A stretch of 37,933 bases of DNA from Pseudoramibacter faecis (lineage in GTDB: Bacteria; Bacillota; Clostridia; Eubacteriales; Eubacteriaceae): positions 1 through 37,933 of the forward strand of contig NZ_JAYFFI010000022.1 of assembly GCF_036289405.1 (NCBI RefSeq). The letters are read 5' to 3'. Positions 1 through 7,805 of this stretch are shown in pieces. The position numbers and the translations under genes are program-made. Every line of letters starts with the position of its first letter. The first letter of the stretch is position 1. Under the pieces are notes generated by a model. It had not been told where the DNA came from, made no database searches, and worked only from the letters and a program-made list of their open reading frames with translations.

Positions 1-180
1 ACGAATGAAAATACCAATGGTCTTCTTAGAGAGTATTTCCCTAAGAGCTCCAACCTTAATAATGTGTCAGAAGCGTATATACAAAGCAAAGTGGATGAAA
101 TGAACAAACGACCACGGAAATGCCTCGGATTTAGAACGCCCTATGAAGTCTATCATTCAACTGTGTTGCACTTGACTTGA
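1..180 (+). CDS. IS30-family transposase, C-terminal 59 residues (5' part outside window)
   Basis: Frame 1 is open from base 1 to a TGA at 178-180. The translation (…TNGLLREYFPKSSN… NKRPRKCLGFRTPYEVY) matches the end of the DDE domain of IS30-family transposases: the N-G-L-R-x-Y-F-P-K block carries the region around the last catalytic Glu, and RPRKCLGFRTPYEV is the usual C-terminal signature. The protein would cut and paste its own element. The last codons (TGCACTTGACTTGACAATTC around 168-187) look like the terminal inverted repeat, which in this family often overlaps the 3' end of the gene. Whether the element is complete cannot be told because its left part is outside the window. Family call is firm; activity unknown. 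Confidence 0.85.
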   Translation, partial: TNENTNGLLREYFPKSSNLNNVSEAYIQSKVDEMNKRPRKCLGFRTPYEVYHSTVLHLT

Positions 181-196
181 CAATTCAAGTCTAAAA

Positions 197-259
197 AAGG
201 ATTCAAAGCCTCCCTTATAACGCAAATGCGCCGTACCTGCGGTGAGGCTTTGAATCCTT
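197..259. repeat. 16-bp perfect inverted repeat next to the IS30 end
   Basis: AAGGATTCAAAGCCTC at 197-212 is exactly reverse-complemented at 244-259, with 31 bases between. It would form a long hairpin in RNA or a cruciform in DNA. It lies just outside the presumed IS30 right end, so it may be a target-site structure (IS30 relatives often choose palindromic or terminator-like targets; known of the family) or a terminator of a lost gene. No long T-run follows, so a simple intrinsic terminator is not convincing. Confidence 0.7.
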
Positions 260-262
260 GGC

Positions 263-282
263 GCGCCACCCGGTGGTGGCGC
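263..282. repeat. GC-rich hairpin GCGCCACC / GGTGGCGC
   Basis: An 8-bp perfect stem (263-270 with 275-282) with a 4-base loop stands 3 bases after the larger inverted repeat. A short T stretch (290-297) follows, so on the plus strand it could act as a weak terminator that separates the IS30 transcript from the shell-protein gene. Function is inferred only. Confidence 0.5.
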
Positions 283-392
283 AGGACGTTTATTTTTTAC
301 AACAACTTTATTATAGAAAAACGGCTCGAGGCCTGTCAAGGAAAAATAACCGATCAACACAAAAAATCATCCTCAAAAGGCAAATCCGATGC

Positions 393-420
393 TTGAAAGA
401 CGTTCAAAACATGATAAAAT
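393..420 (+). promoter_or_regulatory. Candidate sigma-A promoter of the shell-protein gene
   Basis: TTGAAA (393-398), 16-base spacer, TAAAAT (415-420). The predicted start of transcription is near 427, giving a leader of about 45 bases before the ATG at 473. Position and match are good; not tested. Confidence 0.5.
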
Positions 421-472
421 AAAAAAGGCATTTATCAAAAATTCAATGATCCAGGATCGAAGAGGATTTACC

Positions 473-814
473 ATGAAAGTGAAATACCAATTTATCTCCA
501 ACCCGGACGGCAATACCGTCCGATTGGTCCAAGGGCGGATGCGCCTGGCCGAACGCAAACGCATGGAAGAAGGTCAGATGCCTGATTTCGGCGCGTTTCT
601 GCTCATCCAAGGCGCCATTCCCGAAATGGTTCAGGCCGCGGATATCGCCGTAAAGGCCAGCGATGTCGTTTCCTTTGAGCTCGTCGGCAACTGCCCCCAG
701 TCCTTTATCACCATTGTGATCGCGGGGAAGATTCGTTCCGTTCAAACCGCACTCAAGGCCGTTCTCGCCGCACAGGACGACCGCACCAACGATATTCTGG
801 GCAGCTTTGCCTGA
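473..814 (+). CDS. EutS/PduU-type bacterial microcompartment shell protein (orphan)
   Basis: A 113-residue protein. Residues about 40-100 carry a single BMC fold: a first strand and helix (FGAFLLIQGAIPEMVQAAD, 39-57), then KASDV (61-65), the strand FELVG (68-72), and the strand-turn TIVIAGKIRSVQTAL (80-94). The order, an N-terminal segment with GNTVRLVQG followed by a PDFGA entry into the domain, is that of the permuted EutS/PduU hexamer tiles, and the length fits (EutS is about 111-116). Such proteins tile the facets of protein organelles that encase aldehyde-producing pathways. The start at 473 was preferred over an in-frame ATG at 389 because AGAGGA stands 7-12 bases before it and the extra 28 residues are not BMC-like. 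No other microcompartment gene, cargo enzyme or regulator lies in the window, so its partners are elsewhere or lost. Confidence 0.75.
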   Translation: MKVKYQFISNPDGNTVRLVQGRMRLAERKRMEEGQMPDFGAFLLIQGAIPEMVQAADIAVKASDVVSFELVGNCPQSFITIVIAGKIRSVQTALKAVLAAQDDRTNDILGSFA

Positions 815-836
815 ACTATTCAGCTTTTAATCATTT

Positions 837-867
837 AATCCCCGATCCATTTCGGGGATTTTTTATT
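837..867 (+). terminator. Rho-independent terminator of the shell-protein gene
   Basis: Nine-base perfect stem AATCCCCGA (837-845) / TCGGGGATT (852-860) with a 6-base loop and TTTTATT after it, 23 bases past the stop codon at 814. Confidence 0.9.
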
Positions 868-950
868 ATGCCTTGTTAATCAAAACCTCTTTTCTTTTCA
901 ATCGAAACCATATAACAACCATCTCTTTGATAATCGCGTCCGCCTTTAAA

Positions 951-1551
951 AAGAGCAGCCAGTATAGCGGAGGGTTATAAGCCCTTGTCACCGGCCCAGC
1001 GTTTCAAGACACTGGCTTTCACTCTCATTCGCCAGATTCGTTCAAACCACACTCCACCTGTTACTGACTGCTCTTTAGAGGGGGGGTTTTTATTCTTAAA
1101 TGGATCTTCATATTCCTTCACGCTCAGTTCATCTTGAACAGTATCATTCCTTTCCTGATGGTTTTCTCATTTAATCCGACCGTACTGATATCATAACCCA
1201 CTGATCAAAATGCCGATTCCCAAATTTATACTTTAGATTTGCATGACGTTCAAACATCATCAATGCATTTTTCCCTTTCAAATACTCCACAAATGCTGAG
1301 ACCGACAGCTTAGGTGGTATACTCAACAGCAAATGTCCCTCAAATGTCTCCACTGCTTTGTAATCACATAGTCTTCGTATTATCTCTCGTAGATCTTCTC
1401 GATATTGATTATATATTACTTTTCGTCTATGCTTTGGTGCGAACACGATATGGTATTACATAGCCATTTCGTGTGGGACAGGCTATTGACTTGATTAGCC
1501 ATCTCTTTTGCCTTCCGCTCTATCTTGTGATTTGAACTTTCACAAGATAGA
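951..1551 (-). mobile_element. Decayed IS200/IS605-family element (relic 1)
   Basis: The minus strand holds an inactivated tnpA between terminal structures. On the left-end side (high coordinates) there is a 12-bp hairpin TCTATCTTGTGA (1519-1530) / TCACAAGATAGA (1540-1551), of the kind Y1 transposases bind. On the other side AAGAGCAGCCAGT (951-963) pairs with ACTGACTGCTCTT (1063-1075) with one mismatch, resembling the right-end fold. Exact element ends are uncertain. Elements of this family move as single strands and have no terminal inverted repeats. No tnpB is present. Confidence 0.7.
1084..1500 (-). pseudogene. tnpA: IS200-type Y1 transposase tnpA, frameshifted and missing the HUH motif
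   Basis: Minus-strand translation shows the family landmarks in three frames: a start region ending in TKWLC, then YHIVFAPKHRRKVIY after a one-base loss near 1456, then SIPPKLSVSAFVEYLKGK and FERHANLKYKFGNRHF, a frame change near 1195 giving GYDISTVGLNEKTIRK, and a last frame with QDELSVKEYEDPF. Between VETFEGH and LLSIPPK the residues that normally hold the His-U-His metal motif (…CPDHIHM…) are gone, so the enzyme cannot be active. The only sizeable open piece runs 1171-1446. Family certain; broken state certain. Confidence 0.85.
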
Positions 1552-1660
1552 TGAGGAAAGTCTTTTTTGTATAACTTTTGATGCGCACCCGCACAGCGGG
1601 CGGATTTTTTTCAATCGCTATCCGCGGTTGGTTAGCTAAAGCCTTAAAACCCAAGAATTA

Positions 1661-1685
1661 AAAACGGCCCACGGGCCGTTTTTGC
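1661..1685 (-). terminator. Intrinsic terminator of the cdaA-cdaR operon
   Basis: A GC-rich inverted repeat, AAAACGGCCC / GGGCCGTTTT, lies 27 bases past the cdaR stop. Read on the minus strand it is followed by TTTTTAATT; on the plus strand by TTTTTGC, so it could work both ways. Confidence 0.85.
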
Positions 1686-1711
1686 ATAATCAAAATATAT
1701 GAATATCTTCG

Positions 1712-2962
1712 TTATTCTTGTTTAAGTGTGACCGTCACTTTCTGCGGCGTTAAGTTTTCAATCGTCCCCTTCTTTGTTTTGGCATAAAGCACCACACTTT
1801 CTTTTCCTTCTGATTTTCCGGCCAGATCTGCCCAGACTTCAACATCATCAGCAGAAATTTTCTTCAGCTCTTTTTGAGTCCCCTCAATTTTTACATTTAC
1901 TGTGTTGCTGCTGATTTTAGAAACCGACAGGCCCTTCGGCACATTGCGGGTTTCAATCGTGTGTATCGTGATATTTTTTTCTGAGAGTGCCTCGACCTTC
2001 GCCGTCACCATCACCCGGGTACCTCCTCTCATTGCGATCACACCATCCGGTAAAATAATTTTGCTTTCGATGGTTTTATCTCCCTTGATGCCGCTGACAT
2101 TGATATTTTTGGGCGCTACACTCGTGATTTTATCCAGCGCTTTTTTATCCCCGCCCAAAAGCACGGCTCCTGGTGTCACGCTGACATCTGTCACTTGATA
2201 ACCATCCTCCGGTGTGCCACTGATCTTCGGCGCCTTCACCTTTACTTTTTTGGTCGTCCCAACTTGAATATGCGCCAAAACAGAGGCCGGCTCACAACGC
2301 ACATTCTCCAGTTCCTTGCCTTTCTCGTCATAGGCCTTTACCCGTAAAAACGTGGAAGTGTCGTTTGTGATGCCATTAACGTCGGCGGTGGCCACCAACT
2401 CATCGATCTTTCCCAGATCGCTTCGGGATCCGTTAACTTTTACCGTGTCAGACGTTGATGCGGAAAGGACTGACAAACCATTGGCCGGTGTGCCGCTGGT
2501 ATTCACAGCTACTTTCTGGCGGCGGTTACTGATTTTATCGATAGACAGCTTTAGCGTTTTGGGCCGAATTTCATCCAAAATCACCGTGTTGGGAAGCCCT
2601 TGAATAACAATGCTCGGTGTTATAGTGCCGTTGGTCTTCACATCGGACAGATCCACAGACGCAGAGATCAACGACGTATCCAGATTATTGATATTGTTTT
2701 CTGTTCCCCGCACCCGCAGATTGACATAATAATTTTCCTGATCTTCAAGCACCAAACCCTTCGCGGTAAGCGACTCTTCATTGGTGATTGTCACCGGAAT
2801 ATTTTTGATATCCCGGGAGATCAGATTGATGGAACTTCCATTGATATACACCCATAAAAAGAGTGCCAGTGCAATGGCTAGCACGACGCGCGCCACCCAT
2901 CCGCGACGATCGTTTTTATTCCTTTTCCTGTATCTTTGATTCTTCATTTTCGTTGTCCGCAC
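1712..2962 (-). CDS. cdaR: YbbR-domain protein, CdaA regulator
   Basis: 416 residues: a basic N terminus, one membrane span (about 25-42, VARVVLAIALALFLWVYING), then four YbbR-type repeats of about 80-90 residues outside the membrane (strands such as IPVTITN, LKLSIDK, KVKVKAPKISG, VNVKIEG). In Bacillota CdaR binds and tunes the membrane diadenylate cyclase CdaA (established). It follows cdaA directly and overlaps it by 47 bases. The GTG at 2962 was chosen because the purine-rich AGGAAGAAGAGA lies just before it; the ATG at 2947 has no ribosome site. In many relatives glmM comes next; here a terminator follows instead. Two large adjacent genes in the standard order make the call firm. Confidence 0.9.
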   Translation of the reverse strand: MRTTKMKNQRYRKRNKNDRRGWVARVVLAIALALFLWVYINGSSINLISRDIKNIPVTITNEESLTAKGLVLEDQENYYVNLRVRGTENNINNLDTSLISASVDLSDVKTNGTITPSIVIQGLPNTVILDEIRPKTLKLSIDKISNRRQKVAVNTSGTPANGLSVLSASTSDTVKVNGSRSDLGKIDELVATADVNGITNDTSTFLRVKAYDEKGKELENVRCEPASVLAHIQVGTTKKVKVKAPKISGTPEDGYQVTDVSVTPGAVLLGGDKKALDKITSVAPKNINVSGIKGDKTIESKIILPDGVIAMRGGTRVMVTAKVEALSEKNITIHTIETRNVPKGLSVSKISSNTVNVKIEGTQKELKKISADDVEVWADLAGKSEGKESVVLYAKTKKGTIENLTPQKVTVTLKQE

Positions 2963-3782
2963 CTATGGTCTCTTCTTCCTCATCCTCATCATCGATGAAT
3001 CGATCCGCCAACAGCGTCGCAATATCCTCAGGGGTGAAATCACGCCGAAGCATCCCCCGATGGGCCACCGAAATGGTGCCGGTTTCCTCCGAGACGATGA
3101 TCACAATGGCATCGGACTGCTCTGAGATGCCGATGCCAGCGCGATGCCGGGTTCCCAGCGAAGAGTTGAGCGTTCGGCGATCGGTAAGCGGCAAAAGACA
3201 GCCCGCTGTTCGGATTTTCCCATTCCACAAATTGACAATCATCGCTCCATCGTGCAACGGCCGATTCGGCGTAAAAATGTTCTCGATTAACTCGGTGGAA
3301 ATATCCGCGTTAAGAGCAATTCCGGTACCCTCGATATCTTTAAGTCCCGTATTTACCCCGCAGACAATCAGCGCGCCAATGTGCGCCTCAGCCATATCGG
3401 CCACTGCGTCGCGAATATCCTCAATGGCTTCGAACATCTTTTTTTCGCCGGACGACCGGAACATGCGCTCAAATAGACGATTATTGCCTAACTGTTCCAG
3501 TGCTGAGCGCAGTTCCGGCTGAAAAACCACCGCCACGACGATAACCGCCCAGGTAATGATATTATTGAGGAGATAATTTAAAGTGGTCAGCCCCAGCCAG
3601 GAACTGAGCGGGATGAGCACCAGCACAATGATAATCCCCTTGGCCACCTGCTCAGCCTGAGTGCCACGGATCCACATCAGAATTTTATAGATGACAAAAG
3701 CAATGATCAGAATTTCGATCACATTGACATAGGTAAATCTGGATTGTAGCGTTACAACAAGATTTTCGATGAGATTTTTCAT
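2916..3782 (-). CDS. cdaA: Diadenylate cyclase CdaA (c-di-AMP synthase)
   Basis: 288 residues, normal for the family. Three hydrophobic spans fill residues about 20-88, followed by a DAC (DisA_N) domain. The catalytic DGA triplet sits at 178-180 within PLHDGAMI, and the ATP-binding GTRHRAG at 210-216. The enzyme joins two ATP into c-di-AMP, the second messenger for potassium and osmotic balance and cell-wall state. The C terminus is a very acidic tail (DDEDEEEETIG…). AGAGG stands 7 bases before the ATG at 3782. It is first in a two-gene operon with cdaR, and divergent from the structured RNA upstream. Confidence 0.95.
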   Translation of the reverse strand: MKNLIENLVVTLQSRFTYVNVIEILIIAFVIYKILMWIRGTQAEQVAKGIIIVLVLIPLSSWLGLTTLNYLLNNIITWAVIVVAVVFQPELRSALEQLGNNRLFERMFRSSGEKKMFEAIEDIRDAVADMAEAHIGALIVCGVNTGLKDIEGTGIALNADISTELIENIFTPNRPLHDGAMIVNLWNGKIRTAGCLLPLTDRRTLNSSLGTRHRAGIGISEQSDAIVIIVSEETGTISVAHRGMLRRDFTPEDIATLLADRFIDDEDEEEETIGADNENEESKIQEKE

Positions 3783-3816
3783 GACTTGCCTCTGTTTTCC
3801 TTTCGAATTTAATTTT

Positions 3817-3822
3817 ATTATA
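3817..3822 (-). promoter_or_regulatory. Candidate -10 element for cdaA
   Basis: Minus-strand TATAAT lies 35-40 bases before the cdaA ATG. No clear -35 hexamer is seen at 16-18 bases (TGGGAA at best), so activator help or a weak promoter is likely. Confidence 0.45.
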
Positions 3823-4030
3823 CACCATCTTTTAACTGTTTCCCAGCGTACTGAGCAAATCTTGACAAGTTTTACACCTGATTACAATTTCTTGACAAAC
3901 TGTTTTCAAATGATGTATCTGTATTCAGTTTCATTTTAAATTTTCATCTTCTTTTCATCTTAATTCAAGAAAATGTTTCTCGGCTAAAAACTATTTTCAA
4001 AAAATCATTTGTAATTTAAAATAGGAACCC

Positions 4031-4059
4031 TTTACATTCATGCAGGATCTTGCTATAAT
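4031..4059 (+). promoter_or_regulatory. Strong sigma-A promoter of the structured RNA
   Basis: TTTACA (4031-4036), exactly 17 bases, TATAAT (4054-4059). This is one of the best promoters in the window. Transcription should begin near 4066, just where the first base-paired segment begins. Confidence 0.75.
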
Positions 4060-4065
4060 ACAGGC

Positions 4066-4313
4066 ATAAGATGACGGGTGGTCGGAAGACAAAGAATCGA
4101 TTGCCATAATCCAGCGCAGGAAATCGTGCCTGTAGCGGATCAATTGGCTCATTCACGCAGATGTTGTCTGAAAGCCCGAGCTTACACCATTATCTTATCA
4201 ATCTGACGAAAGGAGGACGGACCACCAGAAATGCAAAATTTAGATGAGCGGTAAAGACCGACTGTTCGAAGCGATGGGAAGAGCCCAAAGATGACAGTCG
4301 GTCTTATTTTTTT
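4066..4313 (+). ncRNA. Structured non-coding RNA of about 245 nt, class not settled (raiA-motif type is one guess)
   Basis: There is no open frame, but a dense set of helices. An outer stem pairs GGTGGTC (4077-4083) with GACCACC (4220-4226). Inside it AGACAA (4087-4092) pairs with TTGTCT (4164-4169), CGATTG (4098-4103) with CAATTG (4141-4146), ATCC (4109-4112) with GGAT (4137-4140) and GCAGG (4116-4120) with CCTGT (4129-4133), giving one long interrupted hairpin. AAGC/GCTT (4172-4183) makes a small second hairpin. ATAAGAT (4065-4071), 5' of the outer stem, can pair with ATCTTAT (4192-4198) inside it, which would be a pseudoknot. A purine-rich GAAAGGAGG (4208-4216) stays unpaired. The gene ends in a strong terminator and no reading frame follows, so it is a free-standing RNA rather than a riboswitch. 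I could not match it to tmRNA, SRP RNA, RNase P RNA or 6S RNA by eye. Confidence 0.7.
4254..4313 (+). terminator. Terminator of the structured RNA
   Basis: Twelve-base perfect stem AAGACCGACTGT (4254-4265) / ACAGTCGGTCTT (4294-4305) followed by ATTTTTTTATG. The 28-base loop is unusually long and contains its own GGG/CCC pairing. Confidence 0.85.
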
Positions 4314-4445
4314 ATGCTTTTTTGAACCCATTTCTGGCTCGTCCGCTCTGAGGCACAATCATCCGCTTTCATATGAAAAACCACCGGTTGAATTGATTGT
4401 TTTATTAAACTTTATTTATGAGAACTAAACATGATGTCATTTTTC

Positions 4446-4578
4446 CATACATTGATGCAAACGCCGTATAACACTCATGCTGCCACTTTAAGAGAAAAGC
4501 TGTTTACATCTTTCATAACAAAACCTCCTATGTCATGACCCATGGCTGATAAGCCATCCCCAGTTTGACCAGGAGGTT
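4446..4578 (-). mobile_element. IS200/IS605 relic 2: left end and a 5' scrap of tnpA
   Basis: Minus-strand ATG at 4516 opens MKDVNSFS, then after a one-base shift KWQHECYTAFASMYGK, which aligns with the IS200 start (…SLSHTKW..KYHIVFAPKYRRK) once small deletions are allowed. In front of it AACCTCCT (4522-4529) pairs with AGGAGGTT (4571-4578), and ATGGCT/AGCCAT makes an inner hairpin, as at the left end of relic 3. The rest of the gene is gone. The remaining bases 4314-4445 and 4579-4748 show no gene that I can recognise. Confidence 0.55.
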
Positions 4579-4748
4579 GATTCTGCTTTTCTATAAATTT
4601 TTTATCCACCACGCCTTTAACGCGTAATTTTATTGATGTCTGTTGTCACCAGTGCTAAAACTTGAGCTTTTCCCTAAATTTTTAGACCTCTTCTAATCGA
4701 TCATTTCCTGCTCATCCTTCGCGGGCTAAATCTTCTTTTCAATAATTA

Positions 4749-5922
4749 TTACAACCTGGCAAGTTCAAAGGTTCGCTTAATAATCCATTCACACGCTGCA
4801 TCATCCCGCGGCTTTGGCGAAAACAATGCCATAATATCCTTTTGAGCCACTGACGTTAACCTCTGGACCGCTTCGTTCTCGTCAGTAATATATATTGTAA
4901 TATCGTTGACGCCAACCGAGCGATACATTTTCGGATTTTTTCACCGGTTAATTTTGCAATCGCTTTTGCTGATGCCACTTCATCAAAATTCATTAACAAT
5001 AATTTTGCAATCATACGTATCTGCTCGGGACAGGTTTCTGCCACATATTCTAACGTTGCCGGCGTGAAAATGGCACAACATTCTCCATGCGGCACATGAT
5101 AAAGCGCTCCCAACGCGTGGGCAAAAGCATGGCTGGCAGAACATTTGGCATTGCCAATGCCGTATCCGCCCAAATTTGATGCTGACAGCATGTCTTCCCT
5201 TGCGGCAATATTCTGCCCGTTTTCCACTGTTTCCCGATAGTTTCTCTGCATTAATCGAATGGCTTCGTATGAAACACTCTGCGTAATCGCGCAAGTCTGA
5301 TTGGACGTAATCGCGTCGAGCGCGTATGCCAATACATCAAAAGCGCAGGCTGCCGTGACTTTGGGCGGCAGTCCCGTCGTTAGTTCCGGGTCTATCAGCG
5401 CTAACGCCGGTGTCGTTCCCGCGCCGATCACCACGCGTTTAATGCCGTTTTGCGTATCCGCAACCACCGCTCCCTTGGACGCTTCGCTGCCGCTTCCGGC
5501 TGTCGTCGGAACCGCAATCATCGGAATGACACTTTTCTGCAGATGTGTAACATCATAAAAATTTTCTAATGCTTCGTCATTGTCTAAAAAGCAGTTTGAC
5601 ACATTTTGCGGCATCCATACAGCTTCCGCCGCCGACCGCAGCAATCCCATCAACTTTTTCACGTCTGCCGATTTCCGCCATTTCTTTAATGATCACATCT
5701 CTTGGATCTGATTCCACTTCATTGCAAGTGATCGCAGCAATCCCAAACGCTTCGATGGCCTTTATAATTGGAATGGGAATGCCCGATGCCTCAATGCTTT
5801 TGCCATAAATAACAAAGACTCTCTTGCAATTAAAATTGGCCAGTTTGTCTCCCGCCTCAACCAACCGCACAGCCACAGCCGAAGAACTGCGGAAAGCTCA
5901 TCATAAAACCGTTCACACCCAT
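4749..5922 (-). pseudogene. Iron-containing alcohol dehydrogenase, broken by frameshifts
   Basis: Pieces in different frames join into one family III alcohol dehydrogenase. The start (ATG 5922, GAGGGAGGG before it) gives MGVNGFMMSFPQFFG. After a shift near 5878 comes AVRLVEAGDKLANF… with the NAD-binding GGGSCMDAAK. After a second shift near 5580 come PTTAGSGSEAS and the metal region HAFAHALGALYHVPHG. A last shift near 4880 leads to a C terminus ending FELARL at 4749. The Asp-x3-His metal pair, usually D-A-x-x-H, reads DVLAY, so one iron ligand is lost. It would have reduced aldehydes or oxidised alcohols with NAD. It lies 15 bases after the lplA remnant, in the same dead operon. Confidence 0.85.
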
Positions 5923-5937
5923 TGATATTCCCTCCCT

Positions 5938-6865
5938 CTATTCAAACATTGTCTGTAAAATTTCTTCTTTAGAAATCGCGCCAAAATATGCGGGTATATC
6001 CAGTTGTTCAAATATTGCTTCACAAGCCTGCCGTTTGTATGGGATTCCGATTCATTGTGTGGCAACTTCAGACACTGGTTTTGTCGAAAGGAAATCGCCA
6101 TTCCTTTAAAAAGCCGTCTTCAACATTCAGCCGCACTTCCAAAATACCGCCATCCCAATAATTTTTTCTATTGAAATTCAAACTTGGACGACTTCCCAAA
6201 GTTCCATTCCCTTCGATACGTATTTTTCTTTTTTAAGTGTGTGATAACCGCCAGTTCTTCTGCCGTCGGTTTAATTCTTGTAAAACCATTGCCGCCCAAG
6301 ATTTTTTTAAATGATTCCAAAATGCCTGCAGTGTCATTTCCTGATCTAAAAAGTCACTGATATTCCCGACTCTGCTTTTGACAGAGTTAAAACGCTTTCC
6401 TCGAAAATTTATTCGGATCCACATGGAGTGCCTTTTCTGCCATTCCTTTATCCGTCCGAAATAGCAAGGTTCCATGATGCAGTATTCGATTGCCTTCAAC
6501 TCTTTGTGCCGTCCCGGCAACTTTATGGCCGTTGATGACAATATCATTTCTGCCTGTCGCCTCTGCATGAACACCTGGCGCTTCAAGCGCATTGATCATT
6601 GGCTTTGTAAATTGCGCAAATGCCATTCTTTCCAAATGATTCTGCGTCGTGATAAAAGAATAATTAAGATTTCCCAGGTCATGATATACAGCACCGCCGC
6701 CGGTTGTTCTCCTCACCACATGGATATGGTGTTTTCCACATATGAACGGTTAATTTCGGCTGCCGTGATCTGATTTTGACCAACCACAATGATATTATCA
6801 TTTTGCCAAAGGATTAAAATATTTCCCCTCTTGTGATCGCAAAGCATGTATTCTTCATATTTAAC
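5938..6865 (-). pseudogene. lplA: Lipoate-protein ligase A, frameshifted, N terminus lost
   Basis: In order on the minus strand and in changing frames: KYEEYML, ILILWQNDNIIVVGQNQ, then HVVRRTTGGGAVYHDLGNLNYSF (the lipoyl-AMP binding RRxxGGGxV.HD block) with GRNDIVINGHKVAGTAQR, then SVKSRVGNISDFL, GGNGFTRIKPTAEELAVI, YWDGGILEVRLNVEDG, and the C-terminal AYFGAISKEEILQTMFE ending at 5938. At least four frame changes separate these blocks. LplA attaches free lipoate to E2 and H proteins. The first 15 or so residues are replaced by the end of a neighbouring gene remnant, so a deletion has fused the two. Confidence 0.85.
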
Positions 6866-7137
6866 CGTGCTCGGTCCTATCACCGTGCAGTCAGGATAAT
6901 GGGCCAAAAATTTTTTGTCATTCCTTCAGAATAATGGTCCGCATGGTCGTGCGTAAGAAAAAGATAGTCCGGATCTGAAAAATCCGAAGATTCGACCAAT
7001 TGCGCAAACATTTCCGGTGTCACAACGGAAATCCCGTCGTCTGCTCTTTCAGAAAACGCATCCACCAAAATCTTTTTACCGCCAAATTGAATGGCTATTC
7101 CTGCATTCGCGCTTAATGTCACTTTGCAATGCCTCAT
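6866..7137 (-). pseudogene. Metallo-beta-lactamase-fold protein (UlaG-like), N-terminal third only
   Basis: The ATG at 7137 (AAAGAGAG before it) opens MRHCKVTLSANAGIAIQF, GGKKILVDAF and the metal motif LTHDHADH at about residues 60-67. The frame then shifts in an A/T run near 6908 and goes on as AHYPDCTVIGP before it runs into the lplA remnant. The second half of the fold, with the later His/Asp ligands, is absent. Related proteins are metal-dependent hydrolases of diverse small substrates, so no specific role can be given. Confidence 0.65.
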
Positions 7138-7157
7138 TTACTCTCTTTACGCCCGTT

Positions 7158-7805
7158 TTATTTAGCCGGCGGCATATTTAAAGTGCGCCCTTGAAGCGAT
7201 AAAGCAGCTTCTCTGACCGCTTCGGAAATCGTTGGATGCAAATGAATCGTTTCGATCAATTCATCAACCTTCATCCCCACGCGGACGGCCACCGCGCCTT
7301 CGGCAATCAAATCCATTGCCCGCGGGCCGATCATGTGCATGCCTACAATCTTCTCCGTCTCTTTGTCCGCGATGATTTTAATAAGGCCTTCTCCGCCGTT
7401 GGTTATCAACGCTTTGCCGTTGGCCATCATCGGGAAGGTTCCGACTTCATAGGTCCCCGTTTCCAGCTGATCCTCCCGAAATCCCACAGCGGCTGCTTCC
7501 GGTTCCATATAAACGCACGTCGGATTCGTCGATTCATCATAAGTCGTATTGAGTCCCATGATATTTTCTGCGGAGATCTCGCCCATCCGCGATGCCGTAT
7601 GCGCAAGCTGCGCATACCCTTGAACACAATCCGCTGTAATATCCGCATCCAACATCGACAGAACGTGATCAAGCGCTTCAATCACAGTAATTTTCGTTCC
7701 GAAAGCAGCATAAGCACAGGCAACCTCGAGGCCGATCACGCCAGCCCCGATCACAATCATAGTTTTCGGCAGTTGCTCTAAAGCCAAAACACCTGTCGAA
7801 CCCAT
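7158..7805 (-). pseudogene. lpd: Dihydrolipoamide dehydrogenase remnant (internal deletion, N terminus lost)
   Basis: From about 7805 the minus strand reads STGVLALEQLPKTMIVIGAGVIGLEVA, the central NAD-binding part of E3 flavoproteins, up to VLSMLDADIT. It then jumps directly to QLAHTASRMGE and the dimerisation domain (PTCVYMEPEAAAVG, HLHPTISEAVREAAL with the catalytic His-x4-Glu). Roughly 90 residues between are missing, as is the entire FAD domain with its redox disulphide. The frame stays open upstream to 7922, but that part is antisense to the regulator and not E3-like. E3 with LplA and a LuxR-type regulator suggests a former 2-oxoacid or acetoin dehydrogenase cluster (inference). Confidence 0.8.

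Noticed and set aside
389..472. Longer N terminus for the shell protein
   Set aside because: The extra 28 residues are basic and unlike BMC proteins, part of the segment lies within the promoter, and the ribosome site points to 473.
1588..1610. Plus-strand terminator CCCGC/GCGGG with T-run
   Set aside because: Only five base pairs and no plus-strand gene before it; kept out of the feature list as too weak.
3892..3921. Second plus-strand promoter TTGACA-18-TATCTG
   Set aside because: The -10 is poor and the only gene it could serve already has a better promoter; left out as unsupported.
4231..4254. Seven-codon leader peptide (MQNLDER) behind GAAAGGAGG inside the structured RNA
   Set aside because: The spacing from AGGAGG to ATG is about 14 bases, too long, and no gene follows that it could regulate.
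4066..4313. tmRNA, SRP RNA, RNase P RNA or 6S RNA
   Set aside because: No tag peptide, no GGAAGC-type SRP loop, too short for RNase P, and the helix layout does not give the single central bubble of 6S RNA.
4066..4313. Riboswitch for a downstream gene
   Set aside because: The transcript ends in a strong terminator and the next 400 bases on the plus strand hold no gene.
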